Shown in pieces: positions 52,401 through 63,478 of a DNA stretch of 63,522 bases. The position numbers and the translations under genes are program-made. The stretch is from Sphaerosporella brunnea. Lineage: Eukaryota > Ascomycota > Pezizomycetes > Pezizales > Pyronemataceae. The stretch's first letter is position 1. Every line of letters starts with the position of its first letter. The notes under the pieces are model-generated. The model worked only from the letters and a program-made list of their open reading frames with translations. It was not told the DNA's origin and did no database searches. The stretch covers positions 1 to 63,522 of the forward strand of contig VXIS01000282.1 of the NCBI GenBank assembly GCA_008704415.1, in the 5' to 3' direction.

Positions 52401-55400
52401 CAGAGCGCGGCGGTACTAAATTTTGACACTTTCAGATTCGGCGTTTTTACCAGTACCTTTGGAAAATCTGTTCCCTGATGCAAGCAGCTTTGCTGCTTCA
52501 GTGGTACCGGAATATGATCTGGTAGGGCCAATTTATACAGTGGTATCCATATTTCAGCGCAATTCTAACATTATATCAATAAACAGGCCTTCGACGATGA
52601 AAACGCTCCGACTGACCTTGTTACTCCGGACCCTAATGAGGAAGCTTTCTCCTGGTATGGTGCCACCCTCAACTTTCCCATATGAAGCTTACAGATCGTA
52701 TAGGATTATCATGGTTGCCGAAGATGAAAACGATCTTACCTCCCTGAGAAAACGTGATGGCTCCGATCTGGAAGTTTTCGACTGTCCAGACGTCCATTCA
52801 AAGGACTTCAGCACTCAAAAGATCCGAGTCGTCTGCATGAACGATGGCCCTGAGAGCAACTGCGAGGAAATCCGCAACGGTGGTGTTCTCGGGACAATCG
52901 TACGCCTTCCAGGACATTGCACACAGGATGAATATGTACGCGCTGTCAGTTTCGAAGAGTCGTTGAATCGAACGATTCCACACCATATAGCGAAGAGAGC
53001 AGTGAAGAGTTACAAGGTCTATGACTTGCATTTCGACTACAATTTCAAGCAACTCAGACGGGATGGTGGCGAAGTCTACTTCCGTGCTGATGTCTCAAAT
53101 CATCCTGGATACTGGGATGCCGTTGTCGCTGCTTCCCATTCCAGGAAAATGAAGCGTACGAAGGATAACTGGCGCGAAATCGACAGACGGTGGTATGATG
53201 AGAAAACCTCTGACGGCTGGGTTGAAAAGTACGTGCCGAAAAACTCAAAGCACTTGAGCGAACAGCTTGGGCCTTAATACTGACTTTGTCCGTCTTTCAG
53301 ATTCCAGGGACTCCTTATGAAACCACGCATTGGAGTCGACGTTGCACTCCCTTTTGCAAAAACCATTTACGATGGCACCAAAGATTGCGGCGGCATTACT
53401 GATGCAAGGCTATCAGTTAATATCCGTGGAACGTTTTCGACTCAATTGGATAATGGCGGGAGCTTTATTGTGAGCAGTCACCCGGTGTACGTGCGATCAA
53501 TCCAACTAACGGATGTAAATACAGGGGAAACTGCGCAATTTCCAGGTAATTCCCGTCGTAAAGATTATACAAATGCCCAAAGTTGACAAGTGATTAGTTC
53601 CAAGAAGCTTACAGCTACTTCCGGCACACTGATCCGCAGGCACAACTGTCAGTCCAAATTGACGGACAAGCCCGCGTTAAAATGCAGTCTCAGATGATTT
53701 CTTTTGCATCGTTCGACGGTGACCTTGGTCAATTCAACATCAAGGGTATTTTCGAAGTTGGTCCATATGTGGAAATATCTGGCCAACTTGGAGCGACTGG
53801 TCTTATTGCTGGCAACATTACCCACAAGTAAAAGAATATTTTTCTCAGCCCTAGATGAATTTGTCCAGCTAATGTTTCCCAGTTCTCAGTTTGGTCTCGT
53901 CAATGCCTTTGACTACATGTTACCGGCCTCTCTTGGCCAGATTCCGAACGACGTACCCTTCTTTTTCTCAGGCAACAGGCCAGTGATCGAGACAACAGAA
54001 TCCTCATTCAGCGCCAGTTACAATGGAGAAGTCATGGTATCTGTGAGGGTTGACGCAGGTTACCATATCTCCTTGTCAGCATTTCAGACGGAGTTAGTTG
54101 ATACCGATATTGTGACCGCTTTTCAATTGGATACCGTCGTCAACATTGACGCTTCATCGCTTGACTGCAACGGCGTCTCCATGAGTATTGACGCTGGCAT
54201 GGATGCTTCTCTGAGCTTGCGTAATCCTCTCCTATTCTGGTCCGGCGGAAACAAAGAGTGGGCACTCGGTAGCGATATGCGAACAGTCCACCCCAAAAGC
54301 TGCATCGCTTGGGGCTCTAGCACGAATTCGAAGCGTTCCGAAATCTCAAACACCACTGCTATCGAGGTGTTCTCTGGTTTGCCTGCGCTTGCAAAGCGCG
54401 CTGATGGTGATTCGGAGTCCTTGGTGGTCGATTATAATGCCGAGTACATTTATTGTCCTATGGATCTCAACACTGATGCAGGCGAGTGTACTTATCCGGC
54501 AGAACTGGAACACATCGACGAGAGCGTCGATCCGGTCACAAAGCGTGACCTTGAAAAGCGAGCTCGAGGTATGTAGGAATACACTGCAGAACAATCCATC
54601 GCTGGCTTCTCTCGGCAGTGCTGACTTTTTTGACTCGGACAGGCACCAAAGACATATGGATATGTGAGGGTAAAGCGCAACTGAAAATCACTTTCCCAAC
54701 CTACCCGGACAGCTCTGAATTCGCCGAGAATTTCACGCCCCACGATGCCTACGGCCCAACTGATACTGCTGATTGTTCGGACGACTACGGCTTTGGTTTA
54801 GTCACGCTCCCCCAGAAAACGGTGACAGATAGTACTGGAACACATATAGTTGATGATGCAACGGGATTCGACAGTAAGCCACTCGGTCCTATTACAAAAT
54901 GCCGAGCAAAAGTCTGACATGATTTCCCCTTATAGCTGAACACATTTTGGAAGCTCAAACGGTAACACCTTATAGTTTTTGCTGCCCCCCCAGGAAACAC
55001 CACTGACAGGCGCGGCAAATTATAGCTCAAATATTTCCTAGAGTACTTGGACTCAACTACGTTTGCGGCGACAACATTCACCTTTCGATCTAGCGTGTCC
55101 CAGGTGGTTACCAAGGGTTTCTGCCATTTGATGCAACAATTCTGGTACACACGATTTAGTCAGAACGGTTACCCACCGTTTGCGATCAATTACCTGGCGG
55201 AAGCCTATCCGGGAGAAATCGGCCCCAACAACAATGTGGACCACTCCACGGACGAATTGGTTTTACTTACGGAACGCATCAACACGCTCAAGCAACGGCT
55301 TTGGTCTCGTGGCAGTTCGCTTTCTGCGAAAGAAAAATGGAACCCCAGAACAAAGGGAGAAATAAGTGTTGCCTACAACCTAAACCAGAAAGTCAACATT

Positions 55401-55886
55401 CTCCGTAACTGCGTGATGCTAGTCAAGTATCTCAACACGCCTGCGATCAGCCAGACCTTCAAGACCCAAATCGAGCGTGTTACTGCTAAGCTCCTCGACA
55501 TAGACGAGGGAACCAACGGAGCACAAAATTGGCTGGCGAGCAATGGGATCTACGATTTCTGGTGGAGAAGAAGGGGCATGCCGACCGACCCCGCGGGCCT
55601 CGAGCTCAAGGACAAGGCTGGCCAGGGCTGGCCGGCTAACTTGAGGCTCGCCGACAAATGGGAAGTCTGGATAAAAGCAGAAATTAACGATAAGAGAAAA
55701 AAGCTCGGAGATTTCATCACGGATAGACTCCAAGAGTTGGAGCAAAACAATCAGCCACCGACCACGGGTAACTCCGGGCCACCATCCGGTAATACCCAGA
55801 CGAACGCCGCGATCGTTGCACGAATCGCGAAATTGAGAGCGGAAGTCAACAGGATGGGAAGTGTGGAGTTCATAAGTCCTATATAG
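49448..55886 (+). CDS. Subgroup-C GH18 chitinase, killer-toxin-alpha-like, with hevein-type chitin-binding modules
   Basis: My model has 21 exons: 49448-49656, 49710-49733, 49947-50065, 50130-50341, 50399-50518, 50569-50695, 50748-51094, 51147-51288, 51347-51479, 51544-51791, 51842-51971, 52020-52369, 52436-52521, 52587-52654, 52704-53228, 53301-53545, 53605-53827, 53883-54568, 54643-54873, 54936-54961 and 55026-55886. The total is 5112 nt (1703 aa), open throughout. A signal peptide (about 1-21) precedes two hevein-type chitin-binding modules (about 52-130: CCG..GVCGYG and CCSQFGFCG). The GH18 domain (about 145-480) has the catalytic DGADLDWE; the Glu codon (residue 271) is split by intron 6. 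More CC/CW-rich modules and a long C-terminal region without known catalytic function follow. Expected role: endo/exo-chitinase acting on fungal cell walls, in self-remodelling or antagonism. It is paired with the divergent LysM gene, as in other filamentous fungi. The GTTCGT donor of intron 11 is the weakest site. Confidence 0.93.
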
Positions 55887-57818
55887 GGGAAGGCAGTGTG
55901 GTGCGAGGGATGTTTAGGGAGGTATATGGAGGTTGAAGGGATCTGGATTTCTTACCATCCTGCGATGTACCTGTTAGTTGCAGGCGTCCACAGATATATG
56001 AATATGTCTACATTGCGTTTTTTTCCTAGAGTCATATAAATACCCACGTTAGCAATAAATGGGTGTTCCTGAAAATGGTTATGTATGCCTTATCTAGAGT
56101 GTATCAGGGTTGAATCAAACCTAAGAATTCACCTGGCAAAACTATTTTGTTGAAATAATGATGAGTGATGCTTTGTGAGGAGCTTTTGGTCATTATATAA
56201 CCATTATGTTAGCTGGCCGACGACAGCCGTCGATTGTGGAAACACGTAGAAATCTGCAAAAGTGGAAATAATCGAAGCGCAAAATAAACCGCGATTATTT
56301 TCCTGGCCGGCAGCCAAACAGGGCCTTATTTGGCCGATAGCGGGTAACCTCGCCTCACCGCAGGCAACCTCGCCGCCGCCACGGCGACAGTACCCACCGG
56401 GAACTAGTCCTCTCCAACTCCAACAGGATCGCATCACATCATCTTCATCTTCATCTTCACCATCACCGTTGAATCGTGCACCCGCCTGCTGCCACAACCC
56501 CCAAAACAGAGGCACCAAAAGCAGTAGAAGCAGCATAAAAAAGTAACCGCAAGATTTGGGGATGCCAAAACTAGAAGCATACCGAAAAACCCAACACCAT
56601 CGCTGCGATGGCTGATGAATCGTGCAAACACGCGATAGCACTCGCAAACATATGATCTCACTCGGCATCCTGCTTCTGTGTGGAAACATCTTATCTGACC
56701 CACATATTGTGACTTCAGTAACCTGAGATGCTAATAATGGTGCCATAACTATTTCCGTAGGACCGGGCTGATATAACCATCATGGAGCTAGCAGCCTCGT
56801 AAAGCTCATGGCATAATTTTTTGCCAAGTTACGTTCTGTGAAGCAATGCTCTCGATCTCGTGCTCACTCAAATCCCTCGCACCCGCTCGTTGAGCGAGTT
56901 TTTTGTCGTAAATATCCCTTCGATTGTACCAAGTTACAGGTCCGACCTGGCCCCCAAAGTCCGCAGCCGATAACTTATATCCAAACAGATATGCAGATCT
57001 AAGGGTGCGTTCGGTTGGCCTCTGGCTGTTGTAGAACTGGCGATGTTGCGATTTTTCTGAGTTTCGACCAAGTCCTAGGTAGTCGGACTGTCCGCGGATA
57101 CTGAGTGATCAGCGATGATTCACGATTTTTTGGTGATGTTCACTTCCCAAGGAACTCCATCAGAGCGCCGCGAACTACCGACACACGACATGTTGATGAG
57201 TCTGAGTTCACAGCGCCTGCCTTTCCGCGCCCAGGTGACAGCTTGAGTGGAGTTGAGAGGGTACTTCCGGAGATCCCAACAAATCAGTTTCGTGGCCGCC
57301 TGAAAATGCTACATGACTGGATCAAAAGGCGCGCTGAAAACTGCGCTACTTGCCAAAGATTCAGATACAGGTGATCGTTTGACTTGTTCTCAGTAAAAGG
57401 AGAGGGCACGCCAGCCTGGTCGTCTGCAATGGGTAGATACGTCTTGATAAAACTAATCTTTTATCGCGCGGAATCTTAACATCATGGTTCATAGATAATC
57501 ACGCAGCGCACCCGCGCAAGCCGCCCAGAACTGTGTCTGTTTGGCGCCCTGATCTGCGGTTTCTAATATCATGAGAAGGGGCCCAAAAACAGGTTGATAT
57601 TCGAAGGTTGCGGGCATCCACACCACATCACAGCGCCGCGGCGACCCTGACCCTATTTCTGCGTCACTTTCTAGCACGCTGCCAAACGACCGCACCTTTC
57701 ACCATATTCTGTAGATTCAGCTATCGCTAAGTGCACTAGTGAAATACAGGATTTCGCTTGTCGTGGTGTTTTGGCCTGGTGCCCGCCCTAAAGCTTTCAA
57801 TAACTTAAAAGCTCAAGC
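55887..57818. other. 1.9-kb stretch without a firm gene
   Basis: A 180-codon minus-strand frame (56204-56746) has one hydrophobic segment and an acidic run, but no recognised domain. Part of it (56602-56664) is a repeat shared with the upstream regions of both SAM-like copies, so it is probably not a gene. TAAGGGTGCGTTCGG at about 57001 is a left end like that of the PIF MITE at 1663. Direct repeats ATATAACCATYATG occur near 56197 and 56773. Confidence 0.4.
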
Positions 57819-58754
57819 TCAAGCGCAATCACCCCAAATCATACGCCCCCCATCATCCCACTCAATCATGACCCCATTTCTAAACCTTAACCACCCGAGT
57901 GGCCCCTCCTCCGGTATCCCCAATCTCCTCCTCCTTCTCCACCCAGGCTGAAGGTCTCTATATTCGACCACATCAACCTCCAACCTACTCCCAGCTTTGT
58001 CCCTCCAGAGCTGCTTCACTCTATCCTCTGGATCATACAGAATATCACCCGCCCACTCAATGCGTGGATTCCCGGTATCTGTCCACGCCTCCGCCCCAGC
58101 CCGGGTTGCTAGCCCATCCGTATACGTAAATATATAGCCTCGATAAGGGTCGCGGCTGCATGGATTTTGAAAGCGGATTTTCAGCCATCGGAGGCGAGGC
58201 ATCTGTTTCGTGGCAGCGAGGGCGACGGAATAGTGGAAGGTATTGAAGTATTCCACACAAGGGGTGTCTCGGAAGCGGTTGCTTTTGTTTTCCGGTTGTT
58301 CGGATTCTTCGTCGGAGTCGGGGGGGTTGCTGGCGGTGGGGTCTTCGCCGGTGAATACCCACTCCCCCTGCGCATTGTCGACGTTTGTGTGCAACTGAAA
58401 CCATTCGAGTACAGGCCAGCAGGGGACTTTTCCGTCGGGAGCAGCAGCAGCGTCATCGAGCAGATCTTGCGGCCAAAATAGTGACGCCGACACCTGGCCA
58501 ACTCTTAGACAGCAACGGACTAGGCGCTGCGAGAATTGTCGTAGTTCGATCGAGAAGATGTCGAGAGTCGGTGTTGCGTCTGGGCAGACACATGCAGGAT
58601 TTAGGGACTGATTGCTGTGTCCGTGGTACTCGGACATGTCGAGCGCAAAGTCTTCGAGGCCGGATGGAAGGTGTGATAATCCCTCTCCGAAAGCTGGGAT
58701 GAGGGGAAAGAACCATCGCGTATGTGAGTATAGATTTCTTTTTCTTGAGGCCCA
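57819..58754 (-). pseudogene. F-box-type gene, 3' part, separated by a MITE
   Basis: The frame ending at 57819 encodes at least 272 aa (from 58637). It can be read further upstream, through a WFFPLIPAFGEGLSHLPSGLEDF-like stretch, to the MITE edge. It contains FSIELRQFSQRLVRCC, an acidic linker and a WGD-type C-terminus (GVMIEWDDGGRMIWGD). This pattern is common in the large fungal F-box families of unknown substrate. After excising the MITE and one TA (334 nt) it lies in exactly the frame of 59934-59092, with one TAG between. Confidence 0.6.
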
Positions 58755-58756
58755 TA

Positions 58757-59088
58757 CCGGATCTACTCGGCAATATGGACAAGCCGGGAATCTGGAAACC
58801 TCGCCGGGAGGGAGCGGGAGCGGGAGGAGCCGGGTGGCAAATACAAAATTATATTTTGTGGCGAATCAACTGGAAGCTTTCAAGCTATAGACCATCGTCT
58901 GGACCGCAAGCGGCGGAGAGCCTGAGCGGAGACGGGTTGATGCGATGATGGAATCACCCACCGAATCGCTAGAAAGACTGCAAAAAAATATTTCGGGCCA
59001 TTTACCAGCCCTAGGGTCCCGCTCGAGCCGCTCTCTCCCGGCGAGATTTCCAGATTCCCGGCGTGTCCATATTGTCGAGTAGATCCGG
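58757..59088. mobile_element. TA-flanked MITE with ~100-bp arms inside an F-box gene
   Basis: The 332-bp element has arms starting CCGGATCTACTCG(G/A)CAATATGG and continuing GGGAATCTGGAAA(C/T)CTCG. TA lies outside each end (58755-58756 and 59089-59090). Inward the arms run into GGGAGCGGGAGCGGG and GTGGCAAATAC on the left, with complementary but more diverged sequence on the right. Partial copies lie at 15952-16060 and 21655-21735. Confidence 0.85.
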
Positions 59089-59091
59089 TAG

Positions 59092-59934
59092 CTAGAGAAG
59101 AGGCCGGGGGGGGGGGGGGGTTGTCGGGGATATACCGAATCTTGATGCTTTCCTCGCTTCTACATCCAACTTCTCAGAATCTCCCGACCTCAAGTCAAAC
59201 GCTTTGAGCGCAGGAAAAAATCTCGCAATCTTCCATGCCGAACCAAGATGTAATACCCCCCAGTCCTGTGAAAATACTTCGGGTCCCTCCAGAATCAACT
59301 TTCGCACCGTTCTAACTTGGTGCGCGTTGTGATCGAAGGAGTCGTCGCATAGTCGGAAATGACAGTATCGAGTAGTGGAGGGCCCGGTGGGGCTGATACA
59401 GAGCCTTAATTCGTACAGGGAAAACCCAGGTTCTTCGTTTTCCCAGCGTGATAAGGTGGAGAGCAGTTTTTGCGTTTTTGAGGAAAATTCTTTGCTGGGA
59501 ACTGCGACCTGCTCAAGAGTATACACTTTGTCCTCGTCGTCATCATCGTCGTCGTCGTTGCTGCCTAACTCTGGCATCGACCACCTCAGGGGGTAGTAAA
59601 GTACACGGAGGGATGTTTTTCTCAACGCCGAGGTGAGGGACTCCTCAAATAGTCGTATAAACTCATCCAGACAGGCGTCGCTGTGCTGGTTTTTCAGTTG
59701 TATCTCTAGATCTTCCTCACTCAGTCCATATGTCGCTTCTGATGATCTGAGATCAAGCTCCCCAAAGAGAATCGACTCGACCAGGTGGCGAAAGAGATGA
59801 CAAGTCGGCGCGATCCCGGAGAGGAGTCGACCCTTGCGTCGTTCATAAACTGAGGCACCATCAACATCTTTGATGATTCGGGTTATGATCTCTACTGGCA
59901 GATCTAGAAGCGTTGTTCGATTTTCGGCCGACAT
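59092..59934 (-). pseudogene. F-box-type gene, 5' part
   Basis: From the ATG at 59934, 280 aa. An F-box lies at residues about 8-60 (LLDLPVEIITRIIKDV, then CHLFRHLVESILFGEL). An acidic D8 run is near residue 130, and an ARFFPALKAFDLRSGDSEKL motif near the end. The frame then enters a C15 tract (59106-59120 as G on plus) and stops at a TAG 4 bp before the MITE. Slippage in that tract or the MITE insertion may have killed the gene. Alternatively the GGTATATCC just before the tract is an intron donor and the MITE sits in the intron; I could not match phases for that. Confidence 0.65.
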
Positions 59935-60853
59935 TTTTTGTGATGTGTGTGTGGATAGGTTTTGAGAGAGAAGAAACGAGAGACGGGTGGGTTGAGGTCT
60001 TTATGTAAGGAAGTGCGCAGGGGCACGCTACTTTACTCTAGTTATATCGGTGCGATCTCCGGGTTGTGGGGCAAAGGCTACTGATTGGATCGCCGCAAGC
60101 GCCGACTTCCGCGCGCCTAGGGTGCAGGCTGTCGCTTCGCGTCGAGACGTGCAAAATGGGATCCCCGCAAAATACCCACATACACTTTCAATCCTGGCTC
60201 CGGTGCAACTCCCCGTCGCGAATAGTCATTCCCACCCACGACCGTCTACTGTACTCGCACTCTACTAGTATTATTTATTTGTTTCTTTATTTATCCATCC
60301 GGCATGCAGCCTTCCGGCTATGGCCAGTTGTGAGGTGAATATGAGACGCGGTACAAAAACACATAAACATCAAAGAAAACAGGAAAAGAAAGCATTACAG
60401 TGACGACAAAGGATATACCGGTACGTCCAATCAACGTAGGGGGTCTGCTCTAACCTCAGAGCACCGTCTTTGTACTCTACTTCAAATAAACACCTGAACT
60501 GAGTAACTACCGTATTAACGTGGGCACCTTAATTATGGTGATGTCGGCACCTCGGAATTGTGAAGCTGAAGGGTTCGGGTTTCCCATCCATCAAAACAAC
60601 CGTTGAAAATGCCGCCGCGTCGACGAGGCAGGGACAGCGAAAACGACAGCCGAGGATGGCTGGGAGGTGGTGGAGGACTCGGAGGGCGAAGAAGCGCTTC
60701 AGGCATTTGGGCGATGTTTGTTCGCATCCAACAGTTGAACTTCCGTTCGTTCGCTCAAGGGCCTGAGATTGCGGCATTCATACTCATTTTTAAAGCGTGG
60801 CTACGTAAATTAACTACATGCTTCGCGTACGGGACGGAACACATTGGTATAGT
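59935..60853. other. Intergenic, no gene seen
   Basis: No supported gene. ACTACCGTATTAACGTGGGC (near 60507) resembles one end of the TA-flanked MITEs at 62.6 and 63.2 kb. Confidence 0.4.
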
Positions 60854-62050
60854 TCACAACTGAGTGCCTCCGGCCAGCCAGGCCACCACCTCATGCCCTC
60901 CCCACGCCGCATAGTCCAAGACGGTCTGCCCCTCCTGGTCGACGGCCGAGACGTCGGCGCCGTTCGCAATCAGCAGCCGGGCCAACACCGGATGCCCGCG
61001 GGCCGCCGCATGGTGCAGGGCGGTCGCCCCATCCAGGGTGGCGGCCGAGACGTCGGCGCCGTAAGCAATCAGTAGCCGGGCCAACACCTCTTGCCCGCGG
61101 GCCGCCGCATGGTGCAGGGCGGTCTCCCCATCCAGGTCGGCGGCCGAGACGTCGGCGCCGTTCGCAATCAGTAGCCGGGCCACCGCGTCATGTCCGTCGG
61201 CCGCCGCAAAGTGCAGGGAGGTCGTCCCATCCGGGTCGGCGGCCGAGACGTCGGCGCCGTTCGCAATCAGCAGCTGGGCCAACGCCTCATGCCCGCCGGC
61301 CGCCGCAAGGTGCAGGGCGTTCAGCCCCTCATGGTCGGCGGCCGAGACGTCGGCGCCGGTCGCAATCAGTAGCCGGGCCAGCACCTCATGTCCGTGGGAC
61401 GCCGCAAGGTGCAGGGAGGTCGTCCCTTCCGTGTCGACGGCCGAGACGTCGGCGCCGTTCGCAATCAGCAGCTGGGCCAACACGTCATGCCCGTCGGCCG
61501 CCGCATGGTGCAGTGGGTTCCAGCCCTCATGGTCGGCGGCCGAGACGTCGGCGCCGTTCGCAATCAGTAGCCGGGCCAACGCCTCATGTCCGTGGGATGC
61601 CGCACAGTGCAGTGGGGTCCAGCCCTCGTAGGCGACCACCAATTCGGCTTTGTTTTCAATGCGCCGCTGGACTAGCGGCTTGCTGTGGCTGGTCACGGCG
61701 GCCGAGATGTTGGCACCGCGCTCAATCAGCAGCCGGGCCAGCGCCTCGCTGCCACAACACGCAGCGAAGTGCAACAGCGTGCACACGCGTGTGTCTGCGC
61801 CGGTCACGGTGCAGTCGACCGGGAGGCCCTCATCGAGGAGATACTTAAGCAAGCCGACGCTGTTGTTGTTCCGCATAACGTGCCACAGACACGTCTCCAG
61901 GGAGTCTCGGACGCGTCGGAAAAGCGACAGTGTGAATATGGCATGGAAGGAGCGGCACGTGCAGGAGAGAGCGCACAGGTCGCGCAACCCAAGGCGCTCG
62001 CCGATTTCGAGCAACAGTTCTGTCGCCAGGTATGGTATGGTTGACGACAT
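60854..62050 (-). CDS. F-box and ankyrin-repeat protein
   Basis: An intronless 398-aa frame. An F-box lies at residues about 5-45 (LATELLLEIGERLGLRDLCA, CTCRSFHAIF). A degenerate ankyrin unit (LLKYLLDEGLPVD) follows, then about nine 33-aa ankyrin repeats to the C-terminus, each on the plan D-x-x-G-x-x-x-LH-x-AA-x-x-GH-x-x-LA-R-LLIANGADVSAA. A non-repeat insert of about 25 residues follows the second repeat. The last unit is truncated (LDYAAWGGHEVVAWL). F-box proteins recruit targets to SCF ubiquitin ligases and ankyrin repeats would choose the target; this architecture is common in fungi. The repeats are nearly identical at DNA level, much more so than in old ankyrin proteins. The target is unknown. 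Confidence 0.9.
   Translation of the reverse strand: MSSTIPYLATELLLEIGERLGLRDLCALSCTCRSFHAIFTLSLFRRVRDSLETCLWHVMRNNNSVGLLKYLLDEGLPVDCTVTGADTRVCTLLHFAACCGSEALARLLIERGANISAAVTSHSKPLVQRRIENKAELVVAYEGWTPLHCAASHGHEALARLLIANGADVSAADHEGWNPLHHAAADGHDVLAQLLIANGADVSAVDTEGTTSLHLAASHGHEVLARLLIATGADVSAADHEGLNALHLAAAGGHEALAQLLIANGADVSAADPDGTTSLHFAAADGHDAVARLLIANGADVSAADLDGETALHHAAARGQEVLARLLIAYGADVSAATLDGATALHHAAARGHPVLARLLIANGADVSAVDQEGQTVLDYAAWGGHEVVAWLAGGTQL
60890..61640 (-). repeat. Eight near-identical 99-bp ankyrin units
   Basis: The DNA motif GGCCGAGACGTCGGCGCCG, followed by a GCAATCAG(C/T)AGC(T/C)GGGCCA block, recurs every 99 bp across this stretch with few differences between units. Most changes fall at a handful of variable codons at the loop and the first helix. 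Confidence 0.88.
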
Positions 62051-62556
62051 GATGGGTTTGGTGTGGGGAGGAGTGATATGGTTGGGAACGCGTTAAAACG
62101 GAGTGCCAAAAGCCACCTTCTGCACGCGAATATATTAAATCACGACAGCACCTAAAATTAAAAGAGTCCTCTACAGCGATAGATAGGCTGCTGGAGAAGC
62201 CGTGTAGAGCTCAAAATAAAAAAAACGAGTTGTGGGGTTGGAAAATTGCGAGGTTTGTGGGAGCATTTTGTATGGGCCAACCTTGTCGCGTCGATACAAC
62301 CATACCATTTTGGGTACAAAATCGCCCAATCAAGGAATGCGAGTGATTTCCTGTGTTTTCGCTTGGTGGTTCAATCTACCATTTTGACTTATCTACAACC
62401 TGACGATGCCCTTTATACACCTCTTTGTACCATAATCAAAACCCGCACTATAGGCCTCCATCACCCGTACACAGTGATATAGCAGCGGTTGATGGAAGCG
62501 GTGGTTACAGAGTCCAAAGCAGCGGGAAGAAAATTTTTCCGCAGCGTTCGCATGCG
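62051..62556. other. Upstream region of the F-box/ankyrin gene
   Basis: No gene seen. It would contain the promoter of the F-box/ankyrin gene. Confidence 0.35.
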
Positions 62557-62558
62557 TA

Positions 62559-62818
62559 CCGTATCTTCCCGGTTTAAGCGCGGGCCGGAGGGGTGGGGGT
62601 GTTGCCAAGCTATCAAAAAGTTAATTTCTAAAGACTCGCGCGCTGTGTCTAATTTTTATTTACAGCAGCAGAACCATTACAGTGCCTTTTGGTCATCATT
62701 AAAGTTGTGGACGAAACTCAGATTGTGACCGCGAAGTCTAATCCAACCAATAGAACACGCTCGGCGTTCCCAACCTTTCCACCCCCACCCCGCGCTGCTT
62801 CAAACCGGGAAGATACGG
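62559..62818. mobile_element. TA-flanked MITE, 260 bp
   Basis: The ends are inverted repeats starting CCGTATCTTCCCGGTTT and continuing imperfectly for about 50 bp (GCGCGG...GGGTGGGGGTG). TA lies outside each end (62557-62558 and 62819-62820). Its termini share CCGTAT with the MITE at 63230-63478. No coding capacity. Confidence 0.75.
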
Positions 62819-63229
62819 TAGTATCTGCACACCAACACCGCCCAACGAAGTTGAGCTCGCAGTGAAACTTAGGATAAAAGATAGCATCAATGTAGCCCTC
62901 CAAACTGCAAGATCCGGCATTACATACCACAAAAAGTCGGGCTCAGAGCTGTGGAGTCGCGATTTGGGTGTGTTTGGGTGCTACAGGAACGTGTTTTCAG
63001 GCTTCAGCGGCGTCGCCAGGAGCAGCCCGGGTCGCTTATGGTGCGCTGCACTTTAAACCTGGACCTTCGCTAGCTTGGAGTTACCCGCCCGCTAGAGTGA
63101 GTGATAGACAGTGATTATGCATCGAGCAGGCATAGTAGCCTTGTAATTGCAGTAAAAAAAAAATCAAAAAAATTCCAATCCAGTTCAACGTAGCTCAGAA
63201 CAGCCTCAGATAGCTCATACTATGAACTA

Positions 63230-63478
63230 CCGTATTATCTCACTTAAGAGTCACACCCCTAATCAGGCAATTTTCACACTAATCCGGAATTTTTTCGACT
63301 TTTAAGGCTCCAAAAGCTCGAAATCAGGCCATCTTTAATTTTCGCCAGCAAAAAGATTACTTAAAGCGCCTCAGGAATCGCACATAGAAAATATTTCATA
63401 CATTTTGGAGTGAGTTGAAGACTCGCTGGCACGCGCCAAGACCGCTTAAAAGTGTGACTCTTAAGTGAGATAATACGG
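63230..63478. mobile_element. TA-flanked MITE, 249 bp
   Basis: Perfect 27-bp inverted ends start CCGTATTATCTCACTTAAGA and continue GTCACAC. TA lies outside each end (63228-63229 and 63479-63480). The interior is A/T-rich and non-coding. Partial look-alike ends (CCGTATTAAC...) occur near 43780 and 60509. Confidence 0.85.

Noticed and set aside
56204..56746. 180-codon minus-strand open frame with a hydrophobic segment
   Set aside because: It overlaps a repeat block shared with other loci and has no recognised domain or splice support.
60890..61640. CRISPR-like periodic repeats
   Set aside because: The 99-bp periodicity is the ankyrin coding unit in a eukaryotic gene; no repeat-spacer structure and no cas genes.
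61190..61848. Plus-strand open frames antisense to the F-box/ankyrin gene
   Set aside because: They are periodic shadows of the 99-bp ankyrin repeats on the opposite strand.
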